DNA from: Nematostella vectensis
Lineage: Eukaryota > Cnidaria > Anthozoa > Actiniaria > Edwardsiidae
Length of the DNA: 64,000 nt
Assembly (NCBI RefSeq): GCF_932526225.1
Contig: NC_064038.1
Location: 13,577,070-13,641,069, forward strand
Reading direction: 5' to 3'
A model generated the notes under the pieces. That model saw only the letters and a list, made by a program, of their open reading frames with translations, was not told where the DNA came from and did no database searches. The position numbers were made by a program, and so were the translations under genes. Shown here piece after piece: positions 35,501 to 45,687 of this stretch (the stretch's first letter is position 1; every line of letters begins with the position of its first letter).

Positions 35501-38500
35501 TTAACATCACCAAGACTAGCAACACAGATGTACCCCTATCTGTCATGTGAGTACAGTTGATTCCTAGATAGACACTGATGTAACCCTATCCGTCATGTGA
35601 GTACAGTTGATTCCTAGATAGATACTGATGTACCCCTATCTGTCATGTGAGTACGGTTGATTCCTAGAAAGACACTGATGTACCCCTATCTATCATGTGA
35701 GTATGGTTGATTCCTAGAAAGACACTGATGTACCCCTATCTGTCATGTGAGTATGGTTGATTCCTAGAAAGACACTGATGTACCCCTATCTGTCATGTGA
35801 GTATGGTTGATTCCTAGAAAGACACTGATGTACCCTTTCTGTCATGTGAGTACGGTTGATTCCTAGAAAGACACTTATGTACCCCTTTCTGTCATGTGAG
35901 TACGGTTGATTCCTAGAAAGACACTGATGTACCCCTATCTGTCATGTGAGTATGGTTGATTCCTAGAAAGACACTGATGTACCCTTTCTGTCATGTGAGT
36001 ACGGTTGATTCCTAGAAAGACACTTATGTACCACTATCTGTCATGTGAGTATGGTTGATTCCTAGAAAGACACTGATGTAACCCTATCCTTTATGTGAGT
36101 ATGGTTGATTCCTAGAAAGACACTGATGTACCCCTATCTGTCATGTGAGTACGGTTGATTCCTAGATAGATACTTATGTACCCCTATCTGTCATGTGAGT
36201 ACGGTTGATTCCTAGAAAGACACTGATGTACCCTTATCTGTCATGTGAGTATGGTTGATTCCTAGAAAGACACTGGTGTACCCCTATCTGTCATGTGAGT
36301 ACGGTTGATTCCTAGATAGATACTTATGTACCCCTATCTGTCATGTGAGTACGGTTGATTCCTAGAAAGACACTGATGTACCCTTATCTGTCATGTGAGT
36401 ATGGTTGATTCCTAGAAAGACACTTATGTACCCCTATCTGTCATGTGAGTACGGTTGATTCCTAGATAGATACTTATGTACCCCTATCTGTCATGTGAGT
36501 ATGGTTGATTCCTAGAAAGACACTGATGTACCCTTATCTGTCATGTGAGTAAGGTTGATTCCTATAAAAACACTGATGTACCCTATCTGTCATGTGAGTA
36601 CGGTTGATTCTTAGATAGACACTGATGTAACCCTATCTGTCATGTGAGTACGGTTGATTCCTAGAAAGACACTGATGTACTCCTTTCCGTCATGTGAGTA
36701 CAGTTGATTCCTAGAAAGACACTGATGTACCCCTATCTGTCATGTGAGTACGGTTGATTCCTAGATAGACACTGATGTACCCTATCCTGCATGTGAGTAC
36801 AGTTGATTCCTAGAAAGACACTGATGTAACCCTATCTGTCATGTGAGTACGATTGATTCCTAGATAGACACTGATGTACCCCTATCTGTCATGTGAGTAC
36901 GGTTGATTCCTAGATAGACACTGATGTACCCCTATCTGTCATGTGAGTACAGTTGATTCCTAGAGAGACACTGATGTACCCCTATCTGTCATGTGAGTAC
37001 GGTTGATTCCTAGAAAGACACTGATGTACCCCTATCTGTCATGTGAGTATGGTTGATTCCTAGATGGACAATTATGTAACCCTATCTGTCATGTGAGTAC
37101 GGTTGATTCCTAGATGGACACTTATGTAACCCTATCTGTCATGTGAGTACGGTTGATTCCTAGAAAGACACTTATGTAACCCTATCTGTCATGTGAGTAA
37201 AGTTGTTTCCTAGAAAGACACTGATGTACCCCTATCTGTCATGTGAGTACAGTTGATTCCTAGAAAGACACTGATGTACCCCTATCTGTCATGTGAGTAC
37301 AGTTGATTCCTAGAAAGACACTGATGTACCCTTATCTGTCATGTGAGTATGGTTGATTCCTAGATGGACACTTATGTAACCCTATCTGTCATGTGAGTAC
37401 GGTTGATTCCTAGATGGACACTTATGTAACCCTATCTGTCATGTGAGTACGGTTGATTCCTAGAAAGACACTTATGTAACCCTATCTGTCATGTGAGTAC
37501 GGTTGATTCCTAGAAAGACACTGATGTACTCCTTTCCGTCATGTGAATACAGTTGATTCCTAGAAAGACACTGATGTACCCCTATCTGTCATGTGAGTGA
37601 GGTTGATTCCTAGATAGACACTGATGTACCCTATCCTGCATGTCAGTACAGTTGATTCCTAGAAAGACACTGATGTAACCCTATCTGTCATGTGAGTACG
37701 ATTGATTCCTAGATAGACACTGATGTACCCCTATCTGTCATGTGAGTACGGTTGATTCCTAGATAGACACTGATGTACCCCTATCTGTCATGTGAGTACA
37801 GTTGATTCCTAGAGAGACACTGATGTACCCCTATCTGTCATGTGAGTACGGTTGATTCCTAGAAAGACACTGATGTACCCCTATCTGTCATGTGAGTATG
37901 GTTGATTCCTAGATGGACAATTATGTAACCCTATCTGTCATGTGAGTACGGTTGATTCCTAGATGGACACTTATGTAACCCTATCTGTCATGTGAGTACG
38001 GTTGATTCCTAGAAAGACACTTATGTAACCCTATCTGTCATGTGAGTAAAGTTGTTTCCTAGAAAGACACTGATGTACCCCTATCTGTCATGTGAGTACA
38101 GTTGATTCCTAGAAAGACACTGATGTACCCCTATCTGTCATGTGAGTACAGTTGATTCCTAGAAAGACACTGATGTACCCTTATCTGTCATGTGAGTATG
38201 GTTGATTCCTAGATGGACACTTATGTAACCCTATCTGTCATGTGAGTACGGTTGATTCCTAGATGGACACTTATGTAACCCTATCTGTCATGTGAGTACG
38301 GTTGATTCCTAGAAAGACACTTATGTAACCCTATCTGTCATGTGAGTACGGTTGATTCCTAGAAAGACACTGATGTACTCCTTTCCGTCATGTGAATACA
38401 GTTGATTCCTAGAAAGACACTGATGTACCCCTATCTGTCATGTGAGTGAGGTTGATTCCTAGATAGACACTGATGTACCCTATCCTGCATGTCAGTACAG

Positions 38501-41500
38501 TTGATTCCTAGAAAGACACTGATGTAACCCTATCTGTCATGTGAGTACGATTGATTCCTAGATAGACACTGATGTACCCCTATCTGTCATGTGAGTACGG
38601 TTGATTTCTAGAAAGACACTGATGTACCCCTATCTGTCATGTGAGTACAGTTGATTCCTAGAGAGACACTGATGTAACCCTATCTGTCATGTGAGTACGG
38701 TTGATTCCTAGATAGACACTGATGTACCCCTATCTGTCATGTGAGTACGGTTGATTCCTAGATAGACACTGATGTACCCTTTCTGTCACGTGAGTACAGT
38801 TAATTTCTAGAAAGACACTGATGTACCCTTATCTGTCATGTGAGTGAGGTTGATTCCTAGATAGACACTGATGTACCCCTATCTGTCATGTGAGTGAGGT
38901 TGATTCCTAGATAGACACTGATGTACCCTATCCTGCATGTCAGTACAGTTGATTCCTAGAAAGACACTGATGTAACCCTATCTGTCATGTGAGTACGATT
39001 GATTCCTAGATAGACACTGATGTACCCCTATCTGTCATGTGAGTACGGTTGATTCCTAGAAAGACACTGATGTACCCCTATCTGTCATGTGAGTACAGTT
39101 GATTCCTAGAGAGACACTGATGTAACCCTATCTGTCATGTGAGTACGGTTGATTCCTAGATAGACACTGATGTACCCCTATCTGTCATGTGAGTACGGTT
39201 GATTTCTAGATAGACACTGATGTACCCTTTCTGTCACGTGAGTACAGTTAATTTCTAGAAAGACACTGATGTACCCTTATCTGTCATGTGAGTAAAGTTG
39301 ATTCCTAGAGAGACACTGATGTACCCCTATCTGTCATGTGAGTACAGTTGATTCCTAGAAAGACATTGGTGTACCCTTATCTGTCATGTGAGTAAAGTTG
39401 TTTCCTAGAAAGACACTGATGTACCCCTATCTGTCATGTGAGTACAGTTGATTCCTAGAAAGACACTGATGTACCCCTATCTGTCATGTGAGTACAGTTG
39501 ATTCCTAGAAAGACATTGATGTACCCCTATCTGTCATGTGAGTAAAGTTGTTTCCTAGAAACACTGATGTACCCCTATCTGTCATGTGAGTACGGTTGAT
39601 TCCTAGATAGACAATGATGTAACCCTATCTGTCATGTGAGTACGGTTGATTCCTAGAAAGACACTGATGTACCCTTATCTGTCATGTGAGTACGGTTGAT
39701 TCCTAGAAAGACACTGATGTACCCTTATCTGTCATGTGAGTACAGTTAATTCCTAGAAAGACACTGATGTACCCCTATCTGTCATGTGAGAACAGTTGAT
39801 TCCTTGAAAGACACTCAGCAATAACCTATCAAAATCCCTTTAAACATTTTTAACCAAAAGATCCTGTTCAGGCGCGTACCCAGGATTTAATGAGGGGGGA
39901 GGGGGGTGCGCAGTCATAAGTATCATATGGAAAAAACATTGACTTTGAAGATTCTTTAATAAGAAGTGACCCACTTTTTGGCCGCCAGGGGGGGGGGGGG
40001 GGTACGCCTATGATAGATAGATAGATAGATATAGATAGATAGATTTTATTCATGGCACTTTATAAAACATTTACATCGGCGTAAATCCACAAATAATGTT
40101 TTTCTTACTTTGCCCTCTGCATTTTTTTTCTTGTTTCGAATGATTAGGTGACGTCACCGTACGTAATCATCAAGCTTCACATTTCTTGCCTTCATACATT
40201 CAAAAATATGTTTCGCTATGTACGCGCCTGCTGTTACTCCGCTTTATTCTTCTCAATTCCGATTAGATGAGACTGCTATCTCGAGTCCCTCGAATTCAAG
40301 AACTCCGATCGTAACAACAACAACAACAATAAAATGCCTGTGTTTCTTTAACGTCCCGGAGTCCGCAATGTAACTAAGGCTAAGGCCCTGGCCAAACAAG
40401 GACACATGTTGCCGGAAACATGTTGTCCGCGCGCATGTTCCCTCGATGTTTCCCAATTTGACCAACACGGAAACATTGTTGCACGTCACAAATTTGGTGT
40501 CCGGGACACAAGGGATGTTTCCACAGCGAGGTAGAAACATTTCATAATTCCAAGCGCGCGTAAACATGATTCCCGATGTTTCGTGACCGTTTGGCCACCC
40601 TTGGAAACATTTAGGAAACATGTTTCCCCAATGTTGCGGTTAACATGTGTCCTGGTTTGGCAAGAGCCTAAAGCATCCTTGGAAACCCAGGGCGTCGAGG
40701 TCACAGGCGCGAGAATGAGGCAGAACAAGGCCAGGGACGGGAAAGAAAAACCCCTACGTCGCCTCGTTCTCGAGCCTCGTTACGCCTCGTTCTTGCGCCT
40801 CGTTACGCCTCGTTCGCTCGCCTTGTTACGCCTCGTTCTCGTGCCAAGTTACCCTGACCTCGGCGCCTTTTGTACCCGAGGATGGGACTAAAGTTGCCTT
40901 TTTTATGGAATTAATTTTGGAATTGAAAACTCAGGTAAGTAAGCTTGCTGGATATAACTTCAGAATCACAAAAGAAGTCCAAACCAATCTGCAAAAAATG
41001 AGTAAGAGTGCTGCAATTATTTAGCAAAAGATACCAAGTCTAACGGGTTTTGTGTATTTTTTCGACGATGATTGATGACGGGCACACGGTAATTAATAGT
41101 ATAGTTATATATAATATTGTAAAAACGCCTTCATTGTTTATTTATTGGCCTATTATTTCCATCAGATTGGACACTCGGAACATCACAGCAAATTCTACGG
41201 TCGACTACGTTCCCATCGAGAATCAAACCGTGATTTTCCAGCGGGAGGAAATATTCAAATTGGTCAATATTTCCATCGGTGTTGACAACGCAACTGAAAG
41301 CGATGAAGTGTTCCAAGTCATCCTTACAACTGACAACCCAAATCAAGTCGAAATCGTTCTCTCTCAGGCAAACATAACAATTGTCAACGACGATTCAGGT
41401 AAGGGACTGTTGTTCGATTCATCATGGTCATCATGTCTGTCATCGTTATTATTGTTACTTTAGTCATCATCGACAACAATGACACGATAAAAATGAAGAA

Positions 41501-43816
41501 AACAAGAACAACAACAAAAGTATCAACAACGACAGCAACAGCACCACCAACAACAATGACGACAACTACAACAACATCAAGACGACAATAACTGCTACAA
41601 TGACGACAACAACAAACAAAGTCATTGGCAACAACTACAGCAACATTAAGTGGACAACAACAACAACATCGACGATAACTACAACAACGACGACAACGAC
41701 AACAACGAAGACAACGACAACAACTACAACAAAAACAACGACGACAACAGCAACAACAACCGAGATAACGACAGCAACTAGAACAAAAGGTTCAGCAATA
41801 ACGACAACAACAACGACGACGACGACACCAACGATAACAATTAAAACAACGGTAATTACAATACATCAAACGATGTAGAAACAAGAACAACAACAAAAAT
41901 ACTACAGCAAACGGCAATATGGACTCTAGCCCTTATAAATAAACAAGCAGCGACAAGAACGACTATGACATAAAACAAAAACAATTGAATTGGATTGAGG
42001 ATTCAATCGTGAAAATGCTTTGTGTCAGGTCTGATGCATTCCAGCCGTTTTTCAACAAACCACGGCGCAATACCTCTCAAGCTTCGTGTCCTATTGAGGA
42101 CGTGCACTGTAAACTTTCTCCTCTAACTTTCTTTTCATAGTTGTGTCCCACACTTATTTGTTGATTACCCCATTACTATTAGGTTAATCGAGCGCAAACT
42201 ACGGACGCTTGTCCTAGCCGCCGTCGTCGTTCTTGCTTAAGAAACTTATATCTGAAATGACGATAACAACAATTAAAAAAGGGACGGAATCAAAACGCCG
42301 ACGACAACAGCAATAAAATAATGAAGACAACAACAATCAAAATGACGAAGACAAGAGCAATCAAAATGACGACGACAACAGCAATTAAAATGACGACGAC
42401 AGCGGCAATCAAAATGACGACGACAACAGCAATTGAAATGACGACGACAACAACAATCAAAACGACGACGACAGCGGCAATCAAAACGATGACAACAACA
42501 ATCAAAATGACGACGACAACAACAATCAAAATGATGACGATAACAGCAATCAAAATGACGACGACAACAACAATCAAAATGACGACGACGATACAATCAA
42601 AATGACGACGACAACAACAATCAAAATGACGACGACAACAGCAATCAAAATTACCAAGCCAGCCACGCCTTCATTATTGTTTTCTTTCATTATTGGAAGA
42701 CGAAATGATGCAATAAAATCTCGAAATAACCATGTAAAAGCCACGTTTTATATCATTTACAAAATTATCGAAGATATTGCAGCTAGCCTCCCCAAAATAA
42801 GACGATGGAAATGAATGGTTTCTCACAATTGGTATATTACTTGGATTAAAATTGTCGGTTGATAGAGCCAGAAAAAAACACTAAAACATCCGCCTATCAT
42901 TATTTATTGTGTGTACTTGCAGGAGTGGGGTGCGTTCTTCACTTTCCAAGCAGAAGCACTTCAAACTACATCAAGCTCGTCAATCCTTTCAATGATTCAT
43001 TTGCAGAGTTCACAGTTTCCTGGTGGCTAAAAACTTCTATCGACGATAAACTTACGATATTTTCATACGCAACAGAAGAAAGAACTGAAGCATTATGGAT
43101 TTATTTAGATAAATCGGATATTAGATTCATATGTGGTGGGAGTACAAGGTAAGTTTTTCTTTTTTCTTTATTCTCTATCATTCTTTTTCCAGATAAATCC
43201 TCGTCCTAAAGGCCTAACGGAATCCGTTTTTTTTTCAAACGTTCACGGCGTTCCCCCCCCTGGTCCCCCAAGTTTATCCTTATCCATGAGATTTTGACAT
43301 AACATGACATCCATGACATAAATGGCACAACAAACTAAAATGGCACAACAAACTAAAATGGCACAACAAACTAAAATGACAGATGAAAATATGACGACGT
43401 TGACTTTACATTTTTATTCAAGAAATGTGGACTATGGCGATATCAAGTTTGACACATGGCAGCATCTAATGGTAAGGGCAAGGAAAGATGTTTATACATT
43501 GTACATCAACAACATAAAGCTGGGGACAGGTTCCTTATCTACAACGGGGCCTTCAATCACTAACGAAGGGATCCTGGTGTTGGGTCAAAGGCAAAAGAAA
43601 ATTGGAGGAGACTTTGGTGATCCGTTCTATGGCTACATAGCACACCTGAACATGTGGCTAACTGTCATAAGTGATGAGCATGTTAGCCTTGTATATGAAC
43701 ATGGTTGTACTAACTACGATACTTTTGCACTACAACCAGCGTTGTCGTGGAACAAAATTATTTCAGCGATAATTGAAGGCGACATTCAGGCAAAGTGTGA
43801 CATGCAATGCCCTTGA
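21492..43816 (+). CDS. Secreted mosaic protein: PAN-like, Thr/Pro stalk, EGF, two Calx-beta, pentraxin
   Basis: Coding exons: 21492-21573, 22715-22974, 24977-25547, 25852-25971, 26810-26924, 34721-34941, 35441-35546, 41166-41398, 42923-43148, 43423-43816 (2,328 nt, 775 residues); GT-AG introns, phases consistent. Residues 16-30 form a hydrophobic signal segment. 31-114 are PAN/apple-like with paired Cys ([13 protein letters not shown]). About 115-145 are Cys-rich, and about 146-304 are a Thr/Pro hexanucleotide-encoded stalk. 305-344 form an EGF domain (C308, C313, C319, C330, C332, C341). 346-456 and 457-569 are two Calx-beta domains, each ending in an acidic strand (TIIDDD, TIVNDD) and each split by one intron. 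573-770 are a pentraxin domain ([22 protein letters not shown]). In typical pentraxins the calcium ligands lie in GQEQDxxGGxF; here it is [12 protein letters not shown], so those ligands look lost. It is probably extracellular, with an adhesion or recognition role inferred. Confidence 0.9.
22558..22600 (+). repeat. GGTC/GGTT microsatellite
   Basis: A short run of CGGT, TGGT and GATTGGTT units in intron 1 of the mosaic gene. Confidence 0.8.
23345..23590 (+). repeat. (TTA)n/(TTG)n microsatellite
   Basis: About 80 TTA units interrupted by a few TTG units, ending in a pure TTG run, in intron 2 of the mosaic gene. It yields poly-Leu, poly-Tyr and poly-Ile reading frames that are not genes. Confidence 0.97.
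23690..24710 (-). pseudogene. Decayed LINE reverse transcriptase (antisense in intron 2)
   Basis: On the minus strand, an upstream RT block ([20 protein letters not shown], then [19 protein letters not shown]) within 24674-24456 is followed by unreadable, stop-rich sequence. A downstream block ([40 protein letters not shown]) lies within 23930-23706. These are the fingers/palm and post-palm signatures of CR1/L2-like non-LTR retrotransposons. Stops and frameshifts throughout show it is dead. It lies in intron 2 of the mosaic gene, opposite to its transcription. Confidence 0.85.
24259..24284. repeat. Perfect 26-base palindrome
   Basis: GAGAGCATAAGAT followed by its exact reverse complement, within the decayed LINE. 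A related GATATC-containing half and a GCTCTCTTG repeat follow to 24320, forming a larger imperfect hairpin. Confidence 0.8.
25083..25540 (+). repeat. Coding hexanucleotide array (Thr/Pro stalk)
   Basis: About 75 copies of CCCACA with TCCACA variants and three CCCAGTACCACACCCACAT-type landmarks, inside exon 3 of the mosaic gene. In the gene frame it encodes Thr-Pro/Thr-Ser repeats suited to O-glycosylation. Because the unit is six bases, length changes keep the frame; other frames on both strands are open but not coding. Confidence 0.92.
27051..27147. repeat. Inverted repeat with 42-base arms
   Basis: Arm 27051-27092 (CTGCTAGCCGGCTC to CCCTGTGGAAGG) pairs with 27106-27147, interrupted by a 13-base loop. 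Only a few mismatches are present. It lies in intron 5 of the mosaic gene and may be the core of a small foldback element. Confidence 0.8.
27470..27800 (+). repeat. Repeat with G tract and AATCCGCCGATCCGC motifs
   Basis: After an 18-base or longer G run at 27475-27494, motifs of the form AATCCGCCGATCCGC, TTTCGGGGC and AAATCCG recur at irregular spacing to 27780, and the segment ends in a C run. It looks like an old dispersed repeat of the homopolymer-bearing kind. The class is unknown. Confidence 0.45.
27928..28082. mobile_element. MITE with TA target duplication
   Basis: Terminal inverted repeats GCCTACCTGTAGGCTTTGAT and its near-exact complement, continuing through AGTTTTTCG. TA flanks both ends (27926-27927 and 28083-28084). 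The element is 155 bases and lies in intron 5 of the mosaic gene. Confidence 0.8.
28369..34320 (+). pseudogene. LINE reverse transcriptase split by a 19-bp satellite
   Basis: Left piece (28369-28530): [12 protein letters not shown], then [16 protein letters not shown] across two frames, matching the LINE RT motif DYxKAFDLIDH. Right piece (about 33750-34320): [20 protein letters not shown]-type and [15 protein letters not shown] (the catalytic YVDD box with Y to C), then [11 protein letters not shown] and [11 protein letters not shown]. In intact LINEs only about 25 residues separate the two pieces; here 5.2 kb of satellite does. Frameshifts and stops show a dead copy. It is in intron 5, same strand as the host gene. 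Confidence 0.82.
28520..33747 (+). repeat. 19-bp satellite, about 275 copies
   Basis: The unit is GGACATCCCACAGGCTATT. Common variants are AGAC, GCAC or GCCA for GGAC, and CCG, CTC or CCT for CCC. The period holds at 19 throughout with almost no indels. Since 19 is 1 modulo 3, three units give a 19-residue period and long open frames, which are not genes. The first unit grows directly out of LINE sequence (CAAAGGCTATTGGACATCT). Larger duplicated blocks are present, for example 31356-31568 and 31584-31796. Confidence 0.98.
35176..35316 (+). repeat. Short hairpin-forming repeats
   Basis: GAGGGAAATTTAGAA and its complement TTCTAAATTTCCCTC alternate (35178-35229), and a third copy follows at about 35270, with CATTATTAATGCATCATTAA between. 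They lie in intron 6 of the mosaic gene; function unknown. Confidence 0.6.
35522..39816 (+). repeat. 50-bp minisatellite starting on the exon-7 splice donor
   Basis: About 86 copies of a 50-bp unit. Each contains the tail of exon 7 (GATGTACCCCTATCTGTCAT), the donor GTGAGTAC, about 14 intronic bases ending TTCCTAG, and AAAGACACT. The true exon 7 ends at 35546 with the same TGTCAT|GTGAGTAC. Variation is mostly AAAG/ATAG/ATGG after CCTAG, ACGG/ACAG/ATGG after GTGAGT, and CCCC/AACC in the exon-like part. A higher-order period of 849 bp (17 units) is visible, with the rare ACTCCTTTCCGTCATGTGA unit recurring near 36673, 37522 and 38371. Confidence 0.97.
39869..40010. mobile_element. C/G-tract MITE copy
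   Basis: Begins CAGGCGCGTACCCAGG and ends GGGGTACGCCTA, with G homopolymers and a core (AGTATCATATGGAAAAAACA, AAGATTCTTTAATAAGAAGT) related to the MITE at 16999-17171. It lies in intron 7, directly after the 50-bp array. No target duplication is evident. Confidence 0.65.
40012..40043 (+). repeat. GATA microsatellite
   Basis: A run of GATA units with one interruption, immediately beside the C/G-tract MITE. Confidence 0.9.
40384..40668. mobile_element. Harbinger-like MITE, TAA target duplication
   Basis: Termini GGCCCTGGCCAAACAAGGAC and, reverse-complemented, GGCTCTTGCCAAACCAGGAC; both arms continue with ACATGTT. TAA flanks both ends (40381-40383, 40669-40671). A three-base TAA/TTA duplication and a GGC-type end fit PIF/Harbinger MITEs. 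The body repeats GGAAACATGTT-like motifs. It lies in intron 7 of the mosaic gene. Confidence 0.8.
41470..41880 (+). repeat. ACA/ACG-type trinucleotide-rich tract
   Basis: Imperfect AAC/ACG/ACA runs in intron 8. The long Thr-rich open frame across them is a composition effect, not an exon, since the true exon ends with a GT donor at 41398. Confidence 0.85.
42300..42655 (+). repeat. 21- to 24-bp minisatellite
   Basis: About 15 copies of units such as CAATCAAAATGACGACGACA with ACAGCAAT or ACAACAAT joints, 21 or 24 bases long, in intron 8 of the mosaic gene. Poly-(T/K/M) and Cys/Arg-rich frames on the two strands are by-products. Confidence 0.88.
43321..43378 (+). repeat. 18-bp triplication before the last exon
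   Basis: Three copies of ATGGCACAACAAACTAAA in intron 9, ending about 45 bases before the exon-10 acceptor at 43421-43422. They create ATG codons in an open frame running into exon 10, but the spliced model keeps the pentraxin fold continuous. Confidence 0.9.
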
Positions 43817-43924
43817 TGCGTCTTCCTGGCTCTGTCTAGTCTCTGGGTGTACTGATCGGGTTCCCTGTGGTGGGTTAAGATGTTACGTCAAATCTCGGCC
43901 CAGATTCCACGCTCCATCTCGGTT

Positions 43925-44085
43925 CATCTACGAGCACAGGGAACCCGGTATGCATGCTAGGAACTAGGCTGAACACAGGGAGCCCGGTATGCATGCCAGG
44001 GACTAGGCTGAACACAGGGAGCCCGGTATGCATGCCAGGAACTAGGCTGAACACAGGGAGCCCGGTATGCATGTCAGGGCTGTGT
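43925..44085 (+). repeat. 39-bp tandem repeat in the 3' flank
   Basis: About four copies of a 39-bp unit (GAACACAGGGAGCCCGGTAT plus GCATGCCAGGGACTAGGCT), starting about 110 bases after the stop codon of the mosaic gene, so probably in its 3' untranslated region. Confidence 0.9.
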
Positions 44086-44224
44086 CCAAGAAAAACCAAG
44101 TGATCTGAAAATCAATATCTCATCATTATTTTCCGAATTTCACTTTTGATAAATACATAAAATTTACAATTTTAAAATTTACTAAATGCATTTAGTAGAT
44201 CAAAAGTTAGGTGGTGAAACACTC

Positions 44225-44735
44225 TGACACCTATAACACAGACGGAGTCTTTATAACACAGACGAAGTCTTTATAACACGTACAGACGAAGTCTTTTTAA
44301 CACAGACGAAGTCTTTATAACAAACACAGGCGAAGTCTTTTTAACACAGACGAAGTCTTTATAACAAACACAGGCGAAGTCTTTTTAACACAGACGAAGT
44401 CTTTATAACACAGACGGAGTCTTTATAACACAGACGGAGTCTTTATAACAAACACAGGCGAAGTCTTTTTAACACAGACGAAGTCTTTATAACACAGACG
44501 ATGTCTTTACAACATGGACGAAGTCTTTATAACACAGACAAAGTCTATATAACACAGACAAAGTCTTTATAACACAGACAAAGTCTTTATTACACAGACG
44601 AAGTCTTTATAACACAGACGATGTCTTTACAACATGGACGAAGTCTTTATAACACAGACAAAGTCTATATTACACAGACGAAGTCTTTACAACACAGACG
44701 AAGTCTTTATAACAGACAGACAAAGTCTTTGTGTT
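44225..44735 (+). repeat. 20- to 25-bp minisatellite (ACACAGACGAAGTCTTTATA)
   Basis: About 24 units of ACACAGACGAAGTCTTTATA with occasional longer units containing AACAAACACAGGCG. Each unit holds the small inverted repeat GAC-GAAGTC, so the array can form many short hairpins. No gene is recognised across it. Confidence 0.92.
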
Positions 44736-45460
44736 AAAAAGACCTTTGAAAACGCACCCTCATCTGGAGACATCCCAAATAGCATAAGATGCTTAACTAT
44801 TAACAAGTAACGTTTAGGGAATTTTCTGTAGATTTTAGATACACAAATAAGTAGCTGATATAGTTTGTCGGGTAGTAGTTTCTGATCCTAAGATGGACAC
44901 ACTCCAAAAAAATAAACGCATTTTTCTACATAGCGTTAAATAACCTCCCATTCTAGAGAGAGCCCTAGTCACCTAAGACAAATTTTCTGTTAACATCTCG
45001 AAATAAACGGTCAACTAAATTAACGAATTCCCTGGGTGAAATAAGCCAATCTGAAAAGATGGGGTTTTAGTGCCTGTTTAAATGGCTTAGGCCTTTGATG
45101 TCCCTAATTAACTTAGGTAGCGATTTCCATGCAAAAGGCTTCCAAAGCCATTACGCCACACAGCCTCATGTGGCATGTACAAACAGAATGACAAAATGCA
45201 CAAACACCTTTAATGACATCTTGCCAGCATCATACATCATGTTGTAAAAACAGCCAAACAGCCTCTACTAACCAACAACCAACATCACCCAGGTAGTCCG
45301 TCAACATCTTGCAACACATCCCAGAATTACGTTGTACAAACCGCAAAACGGCAATCTGCCAACACCAGCCAACATCACCCAGATAGTCCATCGACATCTT
45401 GAGACACCACATCCTTTGTGCAACATTATGCACTAACAACAACACAACAGTGCTTGGCTA

Positions 45461-45625
45461 AGAGTGGTTTCAATTAATCCGTAAAACAGTTCGTGGCATA
45501 CTACACGTTTACATAAGTAATACTAGTAAAATATTTTGTTCTCTATTTTTTTGTTTCGTATATCACGCACTACTGTGACACACCAACTAATAGTTAGTGA
45601 TTCACAGATTAATTGAAACCACTCT
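45461..45625. mobile_element. MITE with AGAGTGGTTT inverted repeats
   Basis: Left end AGAGTGGTTTCAATTAATCC; right end reverse-complemented AGAGTGGTTTCAATTAATCT. The termini match those of the element at 51882-52020 (AGAGTGGTTTTCAA). No coding capacity. Confidence 0.75.
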
Positions 45626-45687
45626 AGCATAGATACCAGTTTTATCTACTGATAGTTTTCGCATGGGAATAGTTTGTGGGATATTAG

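Noticed and set aside
40583-40891. Plus-strand frame over repeated CCTCGTTACGCCTCGTT words
   Set aside because: Half of it is the right arm of a Harbinger-like MITE and the rest is a short local repeat; no domain.
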